Below, piece by piece: positions 25,178-34,949 of a stretch of DNA of 64,000 nucleotides. Each line of letters opens with the position of its first letter. Positions within the stretch are counted from its first letter, which is position 1. The position numbers were made by a program, and so were the translations under genes. The notes under the pieces were generated by a model. That model worked only from the letters and a program-made list of their open reading frames with translations. It was not told the origin of the DNA and ran no database searches. The stretch is taken from assembly GCA_018333995.1 (NCBI GenBank), contig JAGXSG010000007.1:93428-157427 (forward strand). Direction: 5' to 3'. This stretch comes from Clostridiales bacterium. Its GTDB lineage: Bacteria; Actinomycetota; Coriobacteriia; Anaerosomatales; SLCP01.

Positions 25178-26011
25178 ATGCACGTCAAGGTGGCTCGGCA
25201 CGCGGGCGTATGCTACGGCGTCGAGCGCGCGTTGCGACTTGCGCAAGAAGCCGCCGAGGGCCACGCGCGCGTACTGACCCTCGGCCCGCTCATACACAAC
25301 CCTCAGGCCGTTGCCGCACTAGAGGCGCGCGGCGTTCAGGTTGTACGAGAACTTGACGACGTCGATGACGGAACCCTCGTCATCCGCTCGCACGGAGTCG
25401 AGCCCACGGTGATAGCCGCAGCCAAGGCGCGCGGGCTGAACGTGATCGATGCGACGTGTCCGTTCGTCAGCAAGGCGCACGACGCGGCTCGGCTTTTGCA
25501 CGACGAAGGGTACATCGTCGTGATCGTAGGTGAGTCAGACCACCCCGAGGTAGCAGGGATTCGCGCACATGCGGGCGGCGGCGCGATCACCGTCCAGGAA
25601 CCTTCTGAGGTGCCTGAACGGATGCGTCGCGGGAGAGTGGGAGTCGTCGTCCAGACCACACAGCCGCCCGCGCGTCTTTCGGCAGTGATAGAGGCGCTCT
25701 TGCCACGCGTTTCGGAGTTGCGCGTCTTTAACACGATCTGCTCGGCCACGACGCAACGCCAGAGCGCCGCCGACACGCTTGCTCGAGAAGTCGACGTCAT
25801 GGTCGTTGTCGGCGGTCACAACTCGGGCAACACGAGTCGCCTCGCCGAGATATCCGCAGCGGTCAACCCGCGCACTTACCATGTGGAGACCGCCGAGGAG
25901 CTCGATCCCGCCTGGTTTGCAGGCGCTAACGTCGTTGGCGTGACGGCCGGCGCTTCGACCCCGGGCGAGCAGATGCGTGGCGTGATAGCGGCCATCGAGT
26001 CACTTGGATAG
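25178..26011 (+). CDS. ispH: 4-hydroxy-3-methylbut-2-enyl diphosphate reductase
   Basis: This Fe-S enzyme catalyses the last step of the MEP isoprenoid pathway. In its 277 residues the three cluster cysteines are in HAGVCYGVERAL, DATCPFVSKAH and NTICSATTQRQ. It also has GHNSGNTSRLAEI and TAGASTPGE. No extra domain, such as ribosomal protein S1 repeats, is attached. Its end overlaps the following radical SAM gene by 8 bases. Confidence 0.96.
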   Translation: MHVKVARHAGVCYGVERALRLAQEAAEGHARVLTLGPLIHNPQAVAALEARGVQVVRELDDVDDGTLVIRSHGVEPTVIAAAKARGLNVIDATCPFVSKAHDAARLLHDEGYIVVIVGESDHPEVAGIRAHAGGGAITVQEPSEVPERMRRGRVGVVVQTTQPPARLSAVIEALLPRVSELRVFNTICSATTQRQSAADTLAREVDVMVVVGGHNSGNTSRLAEISAAVNPRTYHVETAEELDPAWFAGANVVGVTAGASTPGEQMRGVIAAIESLG

Positions 26012-27386
26012 CGTAGTGGACGGCCGCCGTCGATACGGCATGGGCGCGGCGTGCGCTCAGGGCGCACTCGTAGCCGCGGTTGATCGCGGCTCTCCCGCGG
26101 CGCGCGCGGGGGTACGTGTCGGCGACATCATCGATCGTGCGAACGGGCACCTGCTTCGGGATCTTGTCGACTGGCTGTGGCATACGGACGGTCCGGCGGT
26201 CTCACTACTGCTACTGCGCCCCGATTCCGCAGGTGATTCATACGGGCGCACCGGTCTCGAACTTACTCGCGCGCCGGGAGAGGCGTGGGGAATCGAGTTT
26301 GCCGAGGTGGTCTTTGACGGCGTGCGCACCTGCGTCAACAGCTGCGCATTCTGCTTCATGTCGCAACTGCCCCCGGGGTTACGGCGCGCGCTCTACGTGC
26401 GCGATGACGACTACCGGCTCTCGTTTCTTCAGGGAAACTTCGTCACCTTGACCAATCTGGACGACACGGATGTGCGACGCATCGTACAGCGGCGTCTCTC
26501 GCCGCTGTACGTTTCGCTGCACGCGGTGACTCCACGCATTCGCGAACGTTTGGTGTGCGCTCGCGGGACCGACCGCGCCCTTGAGGTGTTCGATACGCTC
26601 GTGGAGGCAGGTATTGAGACCCACGTGCAGATCGTTGCGGTCCCAGGCGTAAACGACCAAGACGAGCTCGACACGACACTGTCGTGGCTCGCCGCGCGGG
26701 AAGGCGTGCGTTCGGTGGGTGTCGTCCCGCTCGGCTATACGGCGCACCAAGAGCGATACTCGGCTTCGTATGAAGACCGTGCCGCCGCGTCCGGTATGAT
26801 CGAGCGTGTGCAGCCCTGGCAGTTGGCGATGCGCCAGCAAGACGGGGTGACGTGGGTATACCTCGCTGACGAGTTCTACCTCAACGCCTGTGCACCCTTC
26901 CCAAGTACCGAGTGGTACGACAGTTTCCCGCAGTACGAAAACGGCATCGGCATCGTTCCGGCGTTTGTCGAGGAGATGATCGAGCTTAAGGCGGAGTTCA
27001 CGTCGGCGCTCCTTGCCATGCCAGAGACTGAGTCGGTGACGCTCGTGACAGGTGAGCTCGCCGCCTCCACACTCGCTGGTGCGCTGGAAGCTGTTGGCGG
27101 TGTTGGCAAGGTGCGCTTGCTGGCCACTCCAAATCGCCTGTTCGGGGGCAACGTTACCGTCGCCGGGCTGCTTACCGGAACCGACATCGTTACTGCCATC
27201 GCCGCAGACGCGATGTGCGGCCAAACGGCCTACGTGGCCCCTGATGTGATGCTTAACGCAGACGGCGTGACCCTCGATGACATGACCGTTGAGGATATCC
27301 GTGCCGCGACGAATGGGACGGACGTGGCATTCGTCGATCCCCGGCCCGCAGGGTTGCTCGGCGCGTTGCGGCGGGCGGCGTGCTGA
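26004..27386 (+). CDS. DUF512-type radical SAM protein with PDZ-like domain
   Basis: This 460-residue protein has an N-terminal PDZ-like region (about 12-65, ALVAAVDRGSPAARAGVRVGD). A Cys triad, CVNSCAFCF (CxxxCxxC), follows at about residues 110-118 and is typical of radical SAM proteins. The remainder matches the DUF512 pattern (FLQGNFVTLTN; YVSLHAVTPRIRERL; VPGVNDQDELDTTL; VTGELAAS). The gene is commonly found beside der in Gram-positives. No reaction is established. TTG at 26004 overlaps ispH; GTG at 26016 is an alternative start. Confidence 0.85.
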   Translation: MDSVVDGRRRYGMGAACAQGALVAAVDRGSPAARAGVRVGDIIDRANGHLLRDLVDWLWHTDGPAVSLLLLRPDSAGDSYGRTGLELTRAPGEAWGIEFAEVVFDGVRTCVNSCAFCFMSQLPPGLRRALYVRDDDYRLSFLQGNFVTLTNLDDTDVRRIVQRRLSPLYVSLHAVTPRIRERLVCARGTDRALEVFDTLVEAGIETHVQIVAVPGVNDQDELDTTLSWLAAREGVRSVGVVPLGYTAHQERYSASYEDRAAASGMIERVQPWQLAMRQQDGVTWVYLADEFYLNACAPFPSTEWYDSFPQYENGIGIVPAFVEEMIELKAEFTSALLAMPETESVTLVTGELAASTLAGALEAVGGVGKVRLLATPNRLFGGNVTVAGLLTGTDIVTAIAADAMCGQTAYVAPDVMLNADGVTLDDMTVEDIRAATNGTDVAFVDPRPAGLLGALRRAAC

Positions 27387-27400
27387 TGGCGCAGGGTGCG

Positions 27401-27409
27401 TGGTATCGT
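27401..27409 (+). promoter_or_regulatory. Weak extended -10 candidate before der
   Basis: TGGTATCGT (TG-n-TAT-x-x-T) lies in the 91-base gap before der and resembles the element before cmk. No -35 box is evident. Confidence 0.25.
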
Positions 27410-27477
27410 GTAATGCCGCGGATCGTACTTGACGCGAGCCAGACCGCACACCCTTTGACCAGAATCCTGGTGAACAC

Positions 27478-28788
27478 GTGGCCCTGCCAATTGTAGCTGT
27501 CGTCGGCCGACCCAACGTTGGGAAGTCGACCCTCGTCAATCGCATATCGCAGACCGGGGACGCAATAGTCCACGAGGCTCGCGGCGTGACCCGGGATCGC
27601 TCCTATCACCGGGGCGACTGGAACGGCCGGGAGTTCATGCTCATCGACACCGGGGGCATCGAGACCGGCACGAACGACCCGTTTGCCGAGTCGATCAAGG
27701 CCCAGGCGTTGGTCGCGACCCGGGAGGCGGACATCATTATCGCGCTCGTCGACGGCACCACTGGCGTCACTCCAGGTGACGAGGAGGTCGCACGGCTCCT
27801 CAAGCGCGCCAGACCTCCCGTCTTCCTCGTGGTGAACAAGATGGACACCCCCAACCGTGACGATGAGATTCACGAGTTCTGGTCGCTCGGATTGGGGCAG
27901 CCGTGGCCCGTCTCGGCGACTCACGGTCACGGCACGGGTGATCTGCTAGACGCCGTGGTGGCCCTTCTGCCTGACACTGAGCCGCATCAAGAGAGCGGCG
28001 CGATCGATGTGGCGATCATAGGCAAGCCTAACGCTGGCAAGTCCTCGCTGCTCAACCGTCTGACCGGAGTAGACCGTGCGATCGTGAGCGAGACCGCAGG
28101 CACCACACGAGACACGCTCGACGTGCTGGTCGACCGCGGCGGCACGGCGTACCGTTTTGTTGACACCGCGGGTATCCGGCGTAAGGCACGCATAGACCAA
28201 GACGTCGAGTACTACGGCTTTGTTCGCGCGATGCGCGCGATAGACCGGGCCGATGTGGCGCTGCTCGTGGTCGACGCCACCGAGGGCATAACCGATCAGG
28301 ACCAGCGAGTCGCCCGCTTTGCAGCCGAGCGAGGTTGCGGACTGATCATCGTTTTCAACAAGTGGGATATCGTCGACGGTCAGGAGTGGCGCGATGAGAT
28401 TGAATACCAGCTCACTGACCGGCTCGGCTTCGTGAGTTACGCGCCCGTCGTGCGGGTGAGCGCGCTCACAGGTTTGCGCGCCAACAAGGTCTTCCAGGCG
28501 ATCGACACCGCGTGGGAGGGGTACACTCGTGAAATCTCGACGAGCGCCCTAAACAGGGTTCTCACTGAGATGCGAGAGTTCGGCCACACGGTGACCAAAG
28601 GGCCGCGAACACTCCGCATCAACTACATGACACAAACACGCACGAAGCCACCGGGCTTCACGCTCTTTGCCAATCACCCTTCGCTTGCCGACGACTCGTT
28701 CAGACGCTACGTGGAAAATCGTCTTAGGGATGCGTTCGACTTAACCGGCACACCTATCATGCTCAAGTTTAAGTCGAAGGACACCTGA
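27478..28788 (+). CDS. der: Ribosome biogenesis GTPase Der (EngA)
   Basis: This tandem GTPase is needed for 50S assembly. The 436-residue protein has two G domains: first GRPNVGKSTL, DTGGIE and NKMD; second GKPNAGKSSLLN, DTAGIRRK and NKWD. A C-terminal KH-like domain ends near KFKSKDT. The GTG start is at 27478. The arrangement is complete with no missing G motif. Confidence 0.96.
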   Translation: MALPIVAVVGRPNVGKSTLVNRISQTGDAIVHEARGVTRDRSYHRGDWNGREFMLIDTGGIETGTNDPFAESIKAQALVATREADIIIALVDGTTGVTPGDEEVARLLKRARPPVFLVVNKMDTPNRDDEIHEFWSLGLGQPWPVSATHGHGTGDLLDAVVALLPDTEPHQESGAIDVAIIGKPNAGKSSLLNRLTGVDRAIVSETAGTTRDTLDVLVDRGGTAYRFVDTAGIRRKARIDQDVEYYGFVRAMRAIDRADVALLVVDATEGITDQDQRVARFAAERGCGLIIVFNKWDIVDGQEWRDEIEYQLTDRLGFVSYAPVVRVSALTGLRANKVFQAIDTAWEGYTREISTSALNRVLTEMREFGHTVTKGPRTLRINYMTQTRTKPPGFTLFANHPSLADDSFRRYVENRLRDAFDLTGTPIMLKFKSKDT

Positions 28789-28804
28789 TGGGCAGGGACA
28801 CGAA

Positions 28805-29476
28805 ATGATTGATGAGGGCGCGATCCGGATCGCGGCCGGGGCGGTTACCGCGTACTTCATCGGCGCGATACCGTTCGCGCTCATCATTGGAAAACGCTAC
28901 TACGGCGTAGACGTTCGCGAGCACGGTTCGGGAAACTTAGGCGCCACCAACGTGCTTCGAGTCCTTGGTGCGAGAGCGGCTCTTGCCACGTTCGCCCTCG
29001 ACATCGCGAAGGGAGCGGCGGCTGTAGGACTCGGGATACTCTTCCATGCGGCCTATGTCTCGCCCTCGGCTTACGACTGGGTCCTCTTAGGCACGATGCT
29101 TGCGGCGGTGCTCGGACACTCGTACTCGCCGTACGTGCGTTTTACTGGTGGTAAAGGTGTTGCCACGGCCGCCGGTGCGCTGCTTGTCGTCACTCCGCTC
29201 GCGTGGCCTGTCTTATTCGTGTCTTTCGTTCTTGTCGTCTACCTCACGCGTCTTGTGAGTCTCGGTTCCGTCATCATCGCACTCCAGTTTCCGGTACTCG
29301 TTGTGCTCCTCTACGGTGACCGGCCCGCGCTCATCGTGTTGTCGCTCGTAACGGCCGCACTTGTGGTCTGGCGTCACCGGTCCAACATCGGCCGCATCAT
29401 TCGCGGTCAAGAGGATAGAATCAGCGTTGGGAAGGGTGTCGCGACCGTACGGGAGCGGGAGGGGAAAGCGGAGTGA
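28805..29476 (+). CDS. plsY: Glycerol-3-phosphate acyltransferase PlsY
   Basis: This integral membrane enzyme transfers acyl groups from acyl phosphate to glycerol 3-phosphate, the first step of phospholipid synthesis in PlsX/PlsY organisms. The 223-residue protein has the family loops EHGSGNLGATNVLRVLG, GHSYSPYVRFTGGKGVATA and the final VVWRHRSNIGRIIRGQE. The stop overlaps gpsA by 4 bases, which makes its substrate. Confidence 0.95.
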   Translation: MIDEGAIRIAAGAVTAYFIGAIPFALIIGKRYYGVDVREHGSGNLGATNVLRVLGARAALATFALDIAKGAAAVGLGILFHAAYVSPSAYDWVLLGTMLAAVLGHSYSPYVRFTGGKGVATAAGALLVVTPLAWPVLFVSFVLVVYLTRLVSLGSVIIALQFPVLVVLLYGDRPALIVLSLVTAALVVWRHRSNIGRIIRGQEDRISVGKGVATVREREGKAE

Positions 29477-30492
29477 AGCATGCGGCTGTGATCGGCGCAG
29501 GTTCGTGGGGGACGGCCATCGCATCTGTCCTCGGCGGCAAGGGTATATCAACCGCACTGTGGGCTCGATCGGCTGAGGTCGCCGACGCGCTCAACGCCGT
29601 GCGCCGCAACCCGCGCTACCTTACGGGTGTCGTCCTCCCGCCGGAAGTGTGGGCGACCACCGATGTCCAGCAGGCGTTGCGAGATGCCGAGATGGTCGTG
29701 TTAGCGACGCCGTCCAAGTCCATCCGTGAAGCCGCCGAGTCGATTCGCCCCTACTGGGACACGTCCACGCCGGTGGTCTCGCTCGCGAAGGGACTCGAGC
29801 GCGGCTCGCTGTATCGCATGACTGAGGTGCTCACCGATGTTCTCGGGCACCGCGAGATGTTTGCGGTGCTCTCAGGACCCAACCATGCCGAGGAGGTATC
29901 GGTCGGGATACCCTCTGCCACTGTCATCGCCGCGTACGATCAAAAGATCGGTGTCGCTTTGCGCTCGGCGTTCATGACGTCATCGTTTCGGGCGTACACG
30001 AACCTTGACGTCGTGGGGGTGGAGCTTGCTGGCGCGTCCAAGAACGTTATCGCGGTTGCGGCTGGCATGTCTGACGGCCTCGGTTTTGGCGACAACACCA
30101 AGGCCACACTCATGACAAGAGGACTTGCCGAGATGAGTCGGCTGGGCAAGGCGGCTGGCGCCAATCCGCTCACGTACATGGGTCTGGCCGGGATGGGTGA
30201 CCTCATCGCGACGTGCACGTCGCGTCACAGCCGCAACCGGGCGCTCGGCGAGCGGATCGCGCGGGGAGGAACGGTGGCCCAGTTCGAACGCGAGACGCAT
30301 ATGGTCGCGGAGGGTGCGGTGAGCTCAGCTACCGTCGACGAGCTCGGCGTGCGGCATGGCGTCGATATGCCGATCACGCACCAGGTCCGCGCGATCGTTC
30401 ACGACGGAGCCCCCCTGGCATCCGCCGCCGCGGCGCTGATGGGTCGCGACGCGACCGATGAGCTCCATGGTATGGACCTGATCGACATCTGA
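29473..30492 (+). CDS. gpsA: Glycerol-3-phosphate dehydrogenase [NAD(P)+]
   Basis: This enzyme reduces dihydroxyacetone phosphate to glycerol 3-phosphate. The 339-residue protein has the NAD(P) motif GAGSWGTAIASVLGG at the start, LSGPNHAEEVSVGIPSATV, the catalytic lysine in LAGASKNVIAVAAGMSDGL, and GLAGMGDLIATCTSRHSRNR. The GTG start overlaps plsY, making a glycerophospholipid pair. Confidence 0.96.
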   Translation: MKHAAVIGAGSWGTAIASVLGGKGISTALWARSAEVADALNAVRRNPRYLTGVVLPPEVWATTDVQQALRDAEMVVLATPSKSIREAAESIRPYWDTSTPVVSLAKGLERGSLYRMTEVLTDVLGHREMFAVLSGPNHAEEVSVGIPSATVIAAYDQKIGVALRSAFMTSSFRAYTNLDVVGVELAGASKNVIAVAAGMSDGLGFGDNTKATLMTRGLAEMSRLGKAAGANPLTYMGLAGMGDLIATCTSRHSRNRALGERIARGGTVAQFERETHMVAEGAVSSATVDELGVRHGVDMPITHQVRAIVHDGAPLASAAAALMGRDATDELHGMDLIDI

Positions 30493-30507
30493 GGAGGAGA
30501 GGCACGC

Positions 30508-31182
30508 ATGCCGGAACGTGTCATGATGGCGCCGTCGATCCTCTCGGCGGACTTCACCGACCTTGGAGCGGCGGTACGCCTCGTGCAAGAGGCTGGCGCG
30601 GACTTCATTCACGTCGACGTGATGGACGGGCACTACGTACCCAACCTCACCATCGGGCCGCCGGTCGTCAAGGCGCTCAAACGCGTCGCCACCGTCCCGC
30701 TCGACGTCCACCTCATGATCTCCAACGCCGAGGTAAGCGTCGATCAGTATCTTGAAGCAGGCGCTGACTGGATCACCGTGCACGTCGAGGCGTGCGAGCA
30801 CCTCCACAGGATCGTGAGCCACATCCGCGCGTCTGGCGCGCACCCGGCGGTAAGTCTTAACCCCGCAACTCCAATCGAGCACATTCGCGACGTGATCGCC
30901 GACGTTGACATGGTGCTTCTCATGAGCGTGAACCCTGGTTTTGGCGGACAGTCATTCATCCCGCGAACGACGCGACGCGTTCGCATGCTTGCGAACATGT
31001 GCGCCGAAGAAGGCGTTTTTCCGCTTATCCAGGTCGATGGAGGCATCGACCTGGCAACGGCGCCCCTCGTCGTGGCAGAGGGGGCGCGCGTGCTGGTGTC
31101 CGGAAGCGCGGTATTCTGTGCCGATGATCCGGCGCGCGCTCTCCGCGAGATCCGGCACGCGGCGGAATCGGCGATCGTGTAG
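30508..31182 (+). CDS. rpe: Ribulose-phosphate 3-epimerase
   Basis: This pentose phosphate TIM barrel has 224 residues. N-terminal APSILSADFTDLGAAV, the DVMDGHYVPNLTIGP metal site, LDVHLMI, VNPGFGGQSF and VDGGID are all present. GAGGAG precedes the ATG. It yields ribulose 5-phosphate, a precursor for the riboflavin genes downstream, although they have their own control region. Confidence 0.95.
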   Translation: MPERVMMAPSILSADFTDLGAAVRLVQEAGADFIHVDVMDGHYVPNLTIGPPVVKALKRVATVPLDVHLMISNAEVSVDQYLEAGADWITVHVEACEHLHRIVSHIRASGAHPAVSLNPATPIEHIRDVIADVDMVLLMSVNPGFGGQSFIPRTTRRVRMLANMCAEEGVFPLIQVDGGIDLATAPLVVAEGARVLVSGSAVFCADDPARALREIRHAAESAIV

Positions 31183-31188
31183 TACAAT
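31183..31188 (+). promoter_or_regulatory. Possible -10 box of the riboflavin operon
   Basis: TACAAT directly follows the rpe stop codon and lies 10 bases before the FMN riboswitch, a suitable place for the rib promoter. No good -35 box is visible within the end of rpe. Confidence 0.4.
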
Positions 31189-31197
31189 CTGCACGCA

Positions 31198-31313
31198 CTT
31201 TCTTCAGGGCGGGGTGAAAGTCCCCACCGGCGGTCAGAGCCCGCGAACCCCGAAAGGGGTCGACCCGGTTGAATTCCGGGGCCGACAGTAACAGTCTGGA
31301 TGGGAGAAGGAAG
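31198..31313 (+). promoter_or_regulatory. FMN riboswitch (RFN element)
   Basis: The conserved RFN core is plain: AGGGCGGGGTGAAAGTCCCC, CCGGCGGT, AGCCCGCGA, GAATTCCGGGGCCGACAGT and AGTCTGGATGGGAGAAGG. Outer stem P1 can form from CTTTCTTC (31198-31205) and GAAGGAAG (31306-31313), eight pairs with one G-U. The second strand is also the ribD ribosome-binding site (AGGAAGG), so FMN binding should hide it and block translation directly. No separate terminator is seen before ribD. Confidence 0.95.
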
Positions 31314-31323
31314 GAACGCGCGT

Positions 31324-32457
31324 ATGCGCCTGTTTTCTGACGTGTCGTCGACCGTTGCTGACCCGCACCTTCGCCGAGCGTACCAGCTCGCCGAGCGGGG
31401 ACGCGGCAGGACCGCTCCCAATCCGATGGTGGGTTGCGTCTTGGTACGCGATGGCGTCGTCATCGGGGAGGGATACCACGAGAGCGAAGGCGGCCCGCAT
31501 GCCGAGATCGCGGCTCTGAGATCAGCTGGCCGCATGGCGCATGGCGCGGACGCATACGTCACCCTCGAACCATGCGCACACCACGGTCGCACGCCACCAT
31601 GCGCAGACGCGCTCATCGCCGCACGCGTGGCTCGCGTTTTCATCGGGATGCCAGACCCCACACCTCTTGCTCAGGGAGGAGCGCGACGTCTCGCTGAGGC
31701 AGGTGTTGAGGTCACGTTCGCCGATGATCCGGCTCCATTCGAAACGCTCAATGACCCATGGCTCACCCGTGTCGCGTCGGGATTGCCATGGGTCCAGGTG
31801 AAGGTCGCCTCATCTCTCGACGGCGCCCTCACGCTTGCGGATGGCATTCGTAGCGAGATCACAGGACCCGGAGGGCTGGCGGTGACGATGCGGCTGCGCG
31901 CTGCGGCCGACGCCGTGCTCGTAGGGGCGCGGACCGCCGAGATCGACAAGCCCACGCTCACGGTGCGCGACTCTGACGGAATCGACGCGCCGCACCAGCC
32001 ACTGCGGATCGTACTCGCGCGCGATCACGTGCCAGCGATGGTGCCGCTGTTTGATGACGCTCGCGGTCCCGTTGCGCTCGCGTGTCATGCTCGGACCGCT
32101 GTGTCTGGGCCTCCCGAAACGGTCAGACTGCTGGAATACCTGCCCTCCGAGGGTGTCTCTGGCGCTTTGAAGGCGATAGCTCACTGCGGTGTCGATCGTT
32201 TGCTGGTCGAGGCTGGCCCCAGATTGCTCACTGCCTTGTGGGACGGGGACTTGATTGACGAGCTCGTTATCGTGCACGCCGGCGGCATGGCAGGCGTATC
32301 GGCTCCGGGTATGTATCTCGGAGACGTAGGGAATGTGGCCTCTAGACTCACGCGTCCTATGTACGCGGTTGAATCCGGAGTGGCAGGCACTGATGCCGTA
32401 AGTGTGTGGAGACCTAAGGAGCGGCGCGAGGGTGTCGCAGGAAAGGAAGGTCGGTAG
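31324..32457 (+). CDS. ribD: Riboflavin biosynthesis deaminase/reductase
   Basis: This bifunctional enzyme deaminates the GTP-derived pyrimidine and then reduces its ribose. The 377-residue protein has the zinc deaminase motifs GPHAEIAAL and EPCAHHGRTPPCADALI in the N-terminal half, and a DHFR-like reductase from about 150 (VKVASSLDGALTLADG; LVGARTAEID; VEAGPRLLTAL). ATG 31324 is chosen with AAGGAA at 31311-31316. An in-frame ATG at 31300 lies inside the riboswitch. Confidence 0.95.
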   Translation: MRLFSDVSSTVADPHLRRAYQLAERGRGRTAPNPMVGCVLVRDGVVIGEGYHESEGGPHAEIAALRSAGRMAHGADAYVTLEPCAHHGRTPPCADALIAARVARVFIGMPDPTPLAQGGARRLAEAGVEVTFADDPAPFETLNDPWLTRVASGLPWVQVKVASSLDGALTLADGIRSEITGPGGLAVTMRLRAAADAVLVGARTAEIDKPTLTVRDSDGIDAPHQPLRIVLARDHVPAMVPLFDDARGPVALACHARTAVSGPPETVRLLEYLPSEGVSGALKAIAHCGVDRLLVEAGPRLLTALWDGDLIDELVIVHAGGMAGVSAPGMYLGDVGNVASRLTRPMYAVESGVAGTDAVSVWRPKERREGVAGKEGR

Positions 32458-32462
32458 TCTCG

Positions 32463-33131
32463 ATGTTCACTGGTCTGGTCGAATCTGAAGGAATCATCAC
32501 CCGGATCGAACGGGTCGCCGGTGGCGCTCGGCTTGAGGTGTATGCGCCGGAGTTTGGCCGGGATATGTCGATTGGAGACTCGATAGCTGTCGATGGGGCG
32601 TGTCTTACCGTAATTAAGTTCATTCGCGGCGCATTCATCGCCGACGTGAGCGAGGAGACGCTGTCAAAGACCACGCTGGGCGGCATGCGGCAAGGCGGCA
32701 AGGTAAACCTCGAGCGCGCACTCAGGTTGTCAGATCGTCTTGGCGGCCACATCGTGACCGGCCACATCGACGCGATAGGATCGCTTGTTATGCGACACCC
32801 GGCGGGCAACTCAACTGTCTATCAGTTCGCGGCGCCGCCGCAGCTTATGGACTACATCGTGCCTAAGGGATCGATCGCGGTCGACGGCATCTCTCTGACG
32901 GTCGCGCAGACGAGGAGAGACGGTTTCGCGGCGGCTGTGATCCCTCACACCGAGCAGGCGACGACGCTTGGCGCCAAGACGGTAGGCACGCCGGTCAATC
33001 TCGAGGCGGACATGCTCGCGAAGTACGTGAAGCGTTTCGTGGCGCTCTACGCCGGTGTCGACGACGAAGAGCCCCGCGCTGGCCGCCGCGGGCTCGGCGA
33101 CATGCTCCGCGAACTTACGGACGGAAGGTGA
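32463..33131 (+). CDS. ribE: Riboflavin synthase alpha subunit
   Basis: This enzyme dismutates two 6,7-dimethyl-8-ribityllumazines to riboflavin. The 222-residue protein has two lumazine-binding repeats: MFTGLVESEG with DSIAVDGACLTV, and GHIVTGHIDAIG with GSIAVDGISLTV. The last 25 residues are an unusual acidic and arginine-rich tail. The stop overlaps the ribBA start by 4 bases. Confidence 0.96.
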   Translation: MFTGLVESEGIITRIERVAGGARLEVYAPEFGRDMSIGDSIAVDGACLTVIKFIRGAFIADVSEETLSKTTLGGMRQGGKVNLERALRLSDRLGGHIVTGHIDAIGSLVMRHPAGNSTVYQFAAPPQLMDYIVPKGSIAVDGISLTVAQTRRDGFAAAVIPHTEQATTLGAKTVGTPVNLEADMLAKYVKRFVALYAGVDDEEPRAGRRGLGDMLRELTDGR

Positions 33132-34393
33132 CCCGGGTGCGCTCCGCCGACACCTATGTGTTCGCCTCTATTGAGGAGGCCGCAGTCCAGATTGCCGCTG
33201 GAGGCATGGTGATCGTTGTCGACGACGCCGACCGCGAGAACGAGGGTGATCTCGTCATGGCCGCCGAAAAGGTCACCGCTGACGCGATCAACTTCATGGC
33301 TACCCACGGTAGGGGACTGATCTGCCTGCCGATGACAGGTGAACGCCTCGACGAGCTGCGAATCCCGCCGATGACCCGCGACAACACATCGGCGCAGCAG
33401 ACCGCTTTTCACGTCTCGATCGGCGCAAAGGGCCGCATCACGACGGGTATCTCGGCACCGGACCGTGCAGAGACGATCCGGGTAGCCATCGACCCTGCCA
33501 CTACCGCGGACGACATCGCGATGCCCGGTCACATATTTCCGCTGCGCGCCCGCTCAGGCGGGGTGCTCGAACGTGCCGGTCACACAGAAGCGGCGGTCGA
33601 TCTCGCCCGGCTTTCGGGTCTGTATCCCGCAGGTGTCATCTGCGAGATCATGGACGCAAGCGGCACGATGGCCCGCGTGCCCGAACTTGAGGCCTTCGCG
33701 GCTGAACACGGTTTGCTGATGATCACCGTCGCCGATCTCATCCGTCACCGTAGGCGTACTGAGCGTCTTGTCGAGCGCACCTCAACAGTCCGATTGCCCA
33801 CGAAGCACGGCGAGTTCACCGCGCACGGTTATACGTCCACGCTCGACGGCTCGACGCATGTCGCTCTCGTGGTCGGAGATGTCGCGAAAGCAGAAGACGT
33901 CCTCGTCCGGGTCCATTCCGAGTGCCTGACGGGCGATGTCTTTCACAGTCTGAGGTGCGACTGCGGGGACCAGCTCGAAGAAGCGATGCGCCGCGTGCAG
34001 TCCCAGGGGCGTGGCGTCATACTCTACATCGTCGGCCACGAGGGCCGCGGCATCGGGCTTGCGAACAAGCTCAAAGCCTATGAGCTCCAAGAGTGCGGAG
34101 TCGATACCGTCGAGGCCAACGAAGCACTGGGCTTCGCTCCTGACCTCCGGGATTATGGGATCGGCGCCCAGATTCTCGCCGACTTAGGATTGACGTCAAT
34201 GCGGCTGCTCACAAACAACCCCACCAAGATCATTGGACTCGAAGGATACGGTCTTACCGTGACCGAGCAGGTTCCACTCGAGGTTCCCGCGTGCCCCGAG
34301 AGTCTCGCCTACCTGCGCACCAAGCGAGAGAAGATGGCGCATACCCTCATACTCGCGGACGAATCCGCCCCCCGCCGAAAGGAGCGTTCATGA
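33128..34393 (+). CDS. ribBA: DHBP synthase / GTP cyclohydrolase II
   Basis: This bifunctional enzyme provides both riboflavin precursors. The 421-residue protein has the N-terminal RibB domain ([35 protein letters not shown]) and, from about 215, the RibA domain with the zinc site [16 protein letters not shown] and the motif [17 protein letters not shown]. The GTG start is coupled to ribE, and the stop overlaps ribH. Confidence 0.96.
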   Translation: MTRVRSADTYVFASIEEAAVQIAAGGMVIVVDDADRENEGDLVMAAEKVTADAINFMATHGRGLICLPMTGERLDELRIPPMTRDNTSAQQTAFHVSIGAKGRITTGISAPDRAETIRVAIDPATTADDIAMPGHIFPLRARSGGVLERAGHTEAAVDLARLSGLYPAGVICEIMDASGTMARVPELEAFAAEHGLLMITVADLIRHRRRTERLVERTSTVRLPTKHGEFTAHGYTSTLDGSTHVALVVGDVAKAEDVLVRVHSECLTGDVFHSLRCDCGDQLEEAMRRVQSQGRGVILYIVGHEGRGIGLANKLKAYELQECGVDTVEANEALGFAPDLRDYGIGAQILADLGLTSMRLLTNNPTKIIGLEGYGLTVTEQVPLEVPACPESLAYLRTKREKMAHTLILADESAPRRKERS

Positions 34394-34860
34394 CAGTCTA
34401 CGAAGGTGATCTGATCGGGACCGGTCTTAAGTTTGGCATAGCGGTCAGCCGTTTCAACGAGCTGCTGTCCTCGCGCCTTCTCTCGGGCGCGGCAGATGCG
34501 CTCAACCGCCACGGCGTCGATGCGGAAGACATCGATGTAGCCTGGGTGCCCGGAGGTTTCGAACTGCCGTTTGTGGCCAAGCGCCTCGCCGCCAGTGGCA
34601 GGTACGACGCTGTGATCGCGCTGGGCGTGATCATACGCGGGGGCACCCCGCACTTCGATTACGTAGCAGCCGAGGTCGCCAAGGGAGTAGCACAGGCCTC
34701 GCTTGCCACTGATGTCCCTGTGCTGTTTGGTGTGATCACCGCCGACACCATCGAGCAGGCGGTCGAACGGGCGGGCACCAAGTCGGGCAATAAGGGATGG
34801 GACTCGGCGATCGGCGCTATCGAGATGGCGCGTCTCATGGACTCGCTCGCGAACAAATGA
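34390..34860 (+). CDS. ribH: 6,7-dimethyl-8-ribityllumazine synthase
   Basis: This enzyme condenses the RibA- and RibB-derived intermediates and usually forms icosahedral or pentameric shells. The 156-residue protein has [51 protein letters not shown] and [20 protein letters not shown]. The ATG at 34390 overlaps ribBA and follows AAGGAG. It is the last gene of the operon. Confidence 0.96.
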   Translation: MTVYEGDLIGTGLKFGIAVSRFNELLSSRLLSGAADALNRHGVDAEDIDVAWVPGGFELPFVAKRLAASGRYDAVIALGVIIRGGTPHFDYVAAEVAKGVAQASLATDVPVLFGVITADTIEQAVERAGTKSGNKGWDSAIGAIEMARLMDSLANK

Positions 34861-34916
34861 GAACACTGAACGCGTAGACGATTCCGTGAGCGCTCGGCGT
34901 GTAGCCCGGTTACGAG

Positions 34917-34949
34917 AAAGCCCCGCAACCATTCAGTCGCGGGGCCTTC
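34917..34949 (+). terminator. Terminator-like hairpin after the rib operon
   Basis: GCCCCGC (34920-34926) and GCGGGGC (34939-34945) form a perfect 7-pair stem with a 12-base loop, preceded by AAA and followed by CTTCT. The T-tract is weak. Nothing else recognisable lies between this hairpin and the next promoter region. Confidence 0.6.
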
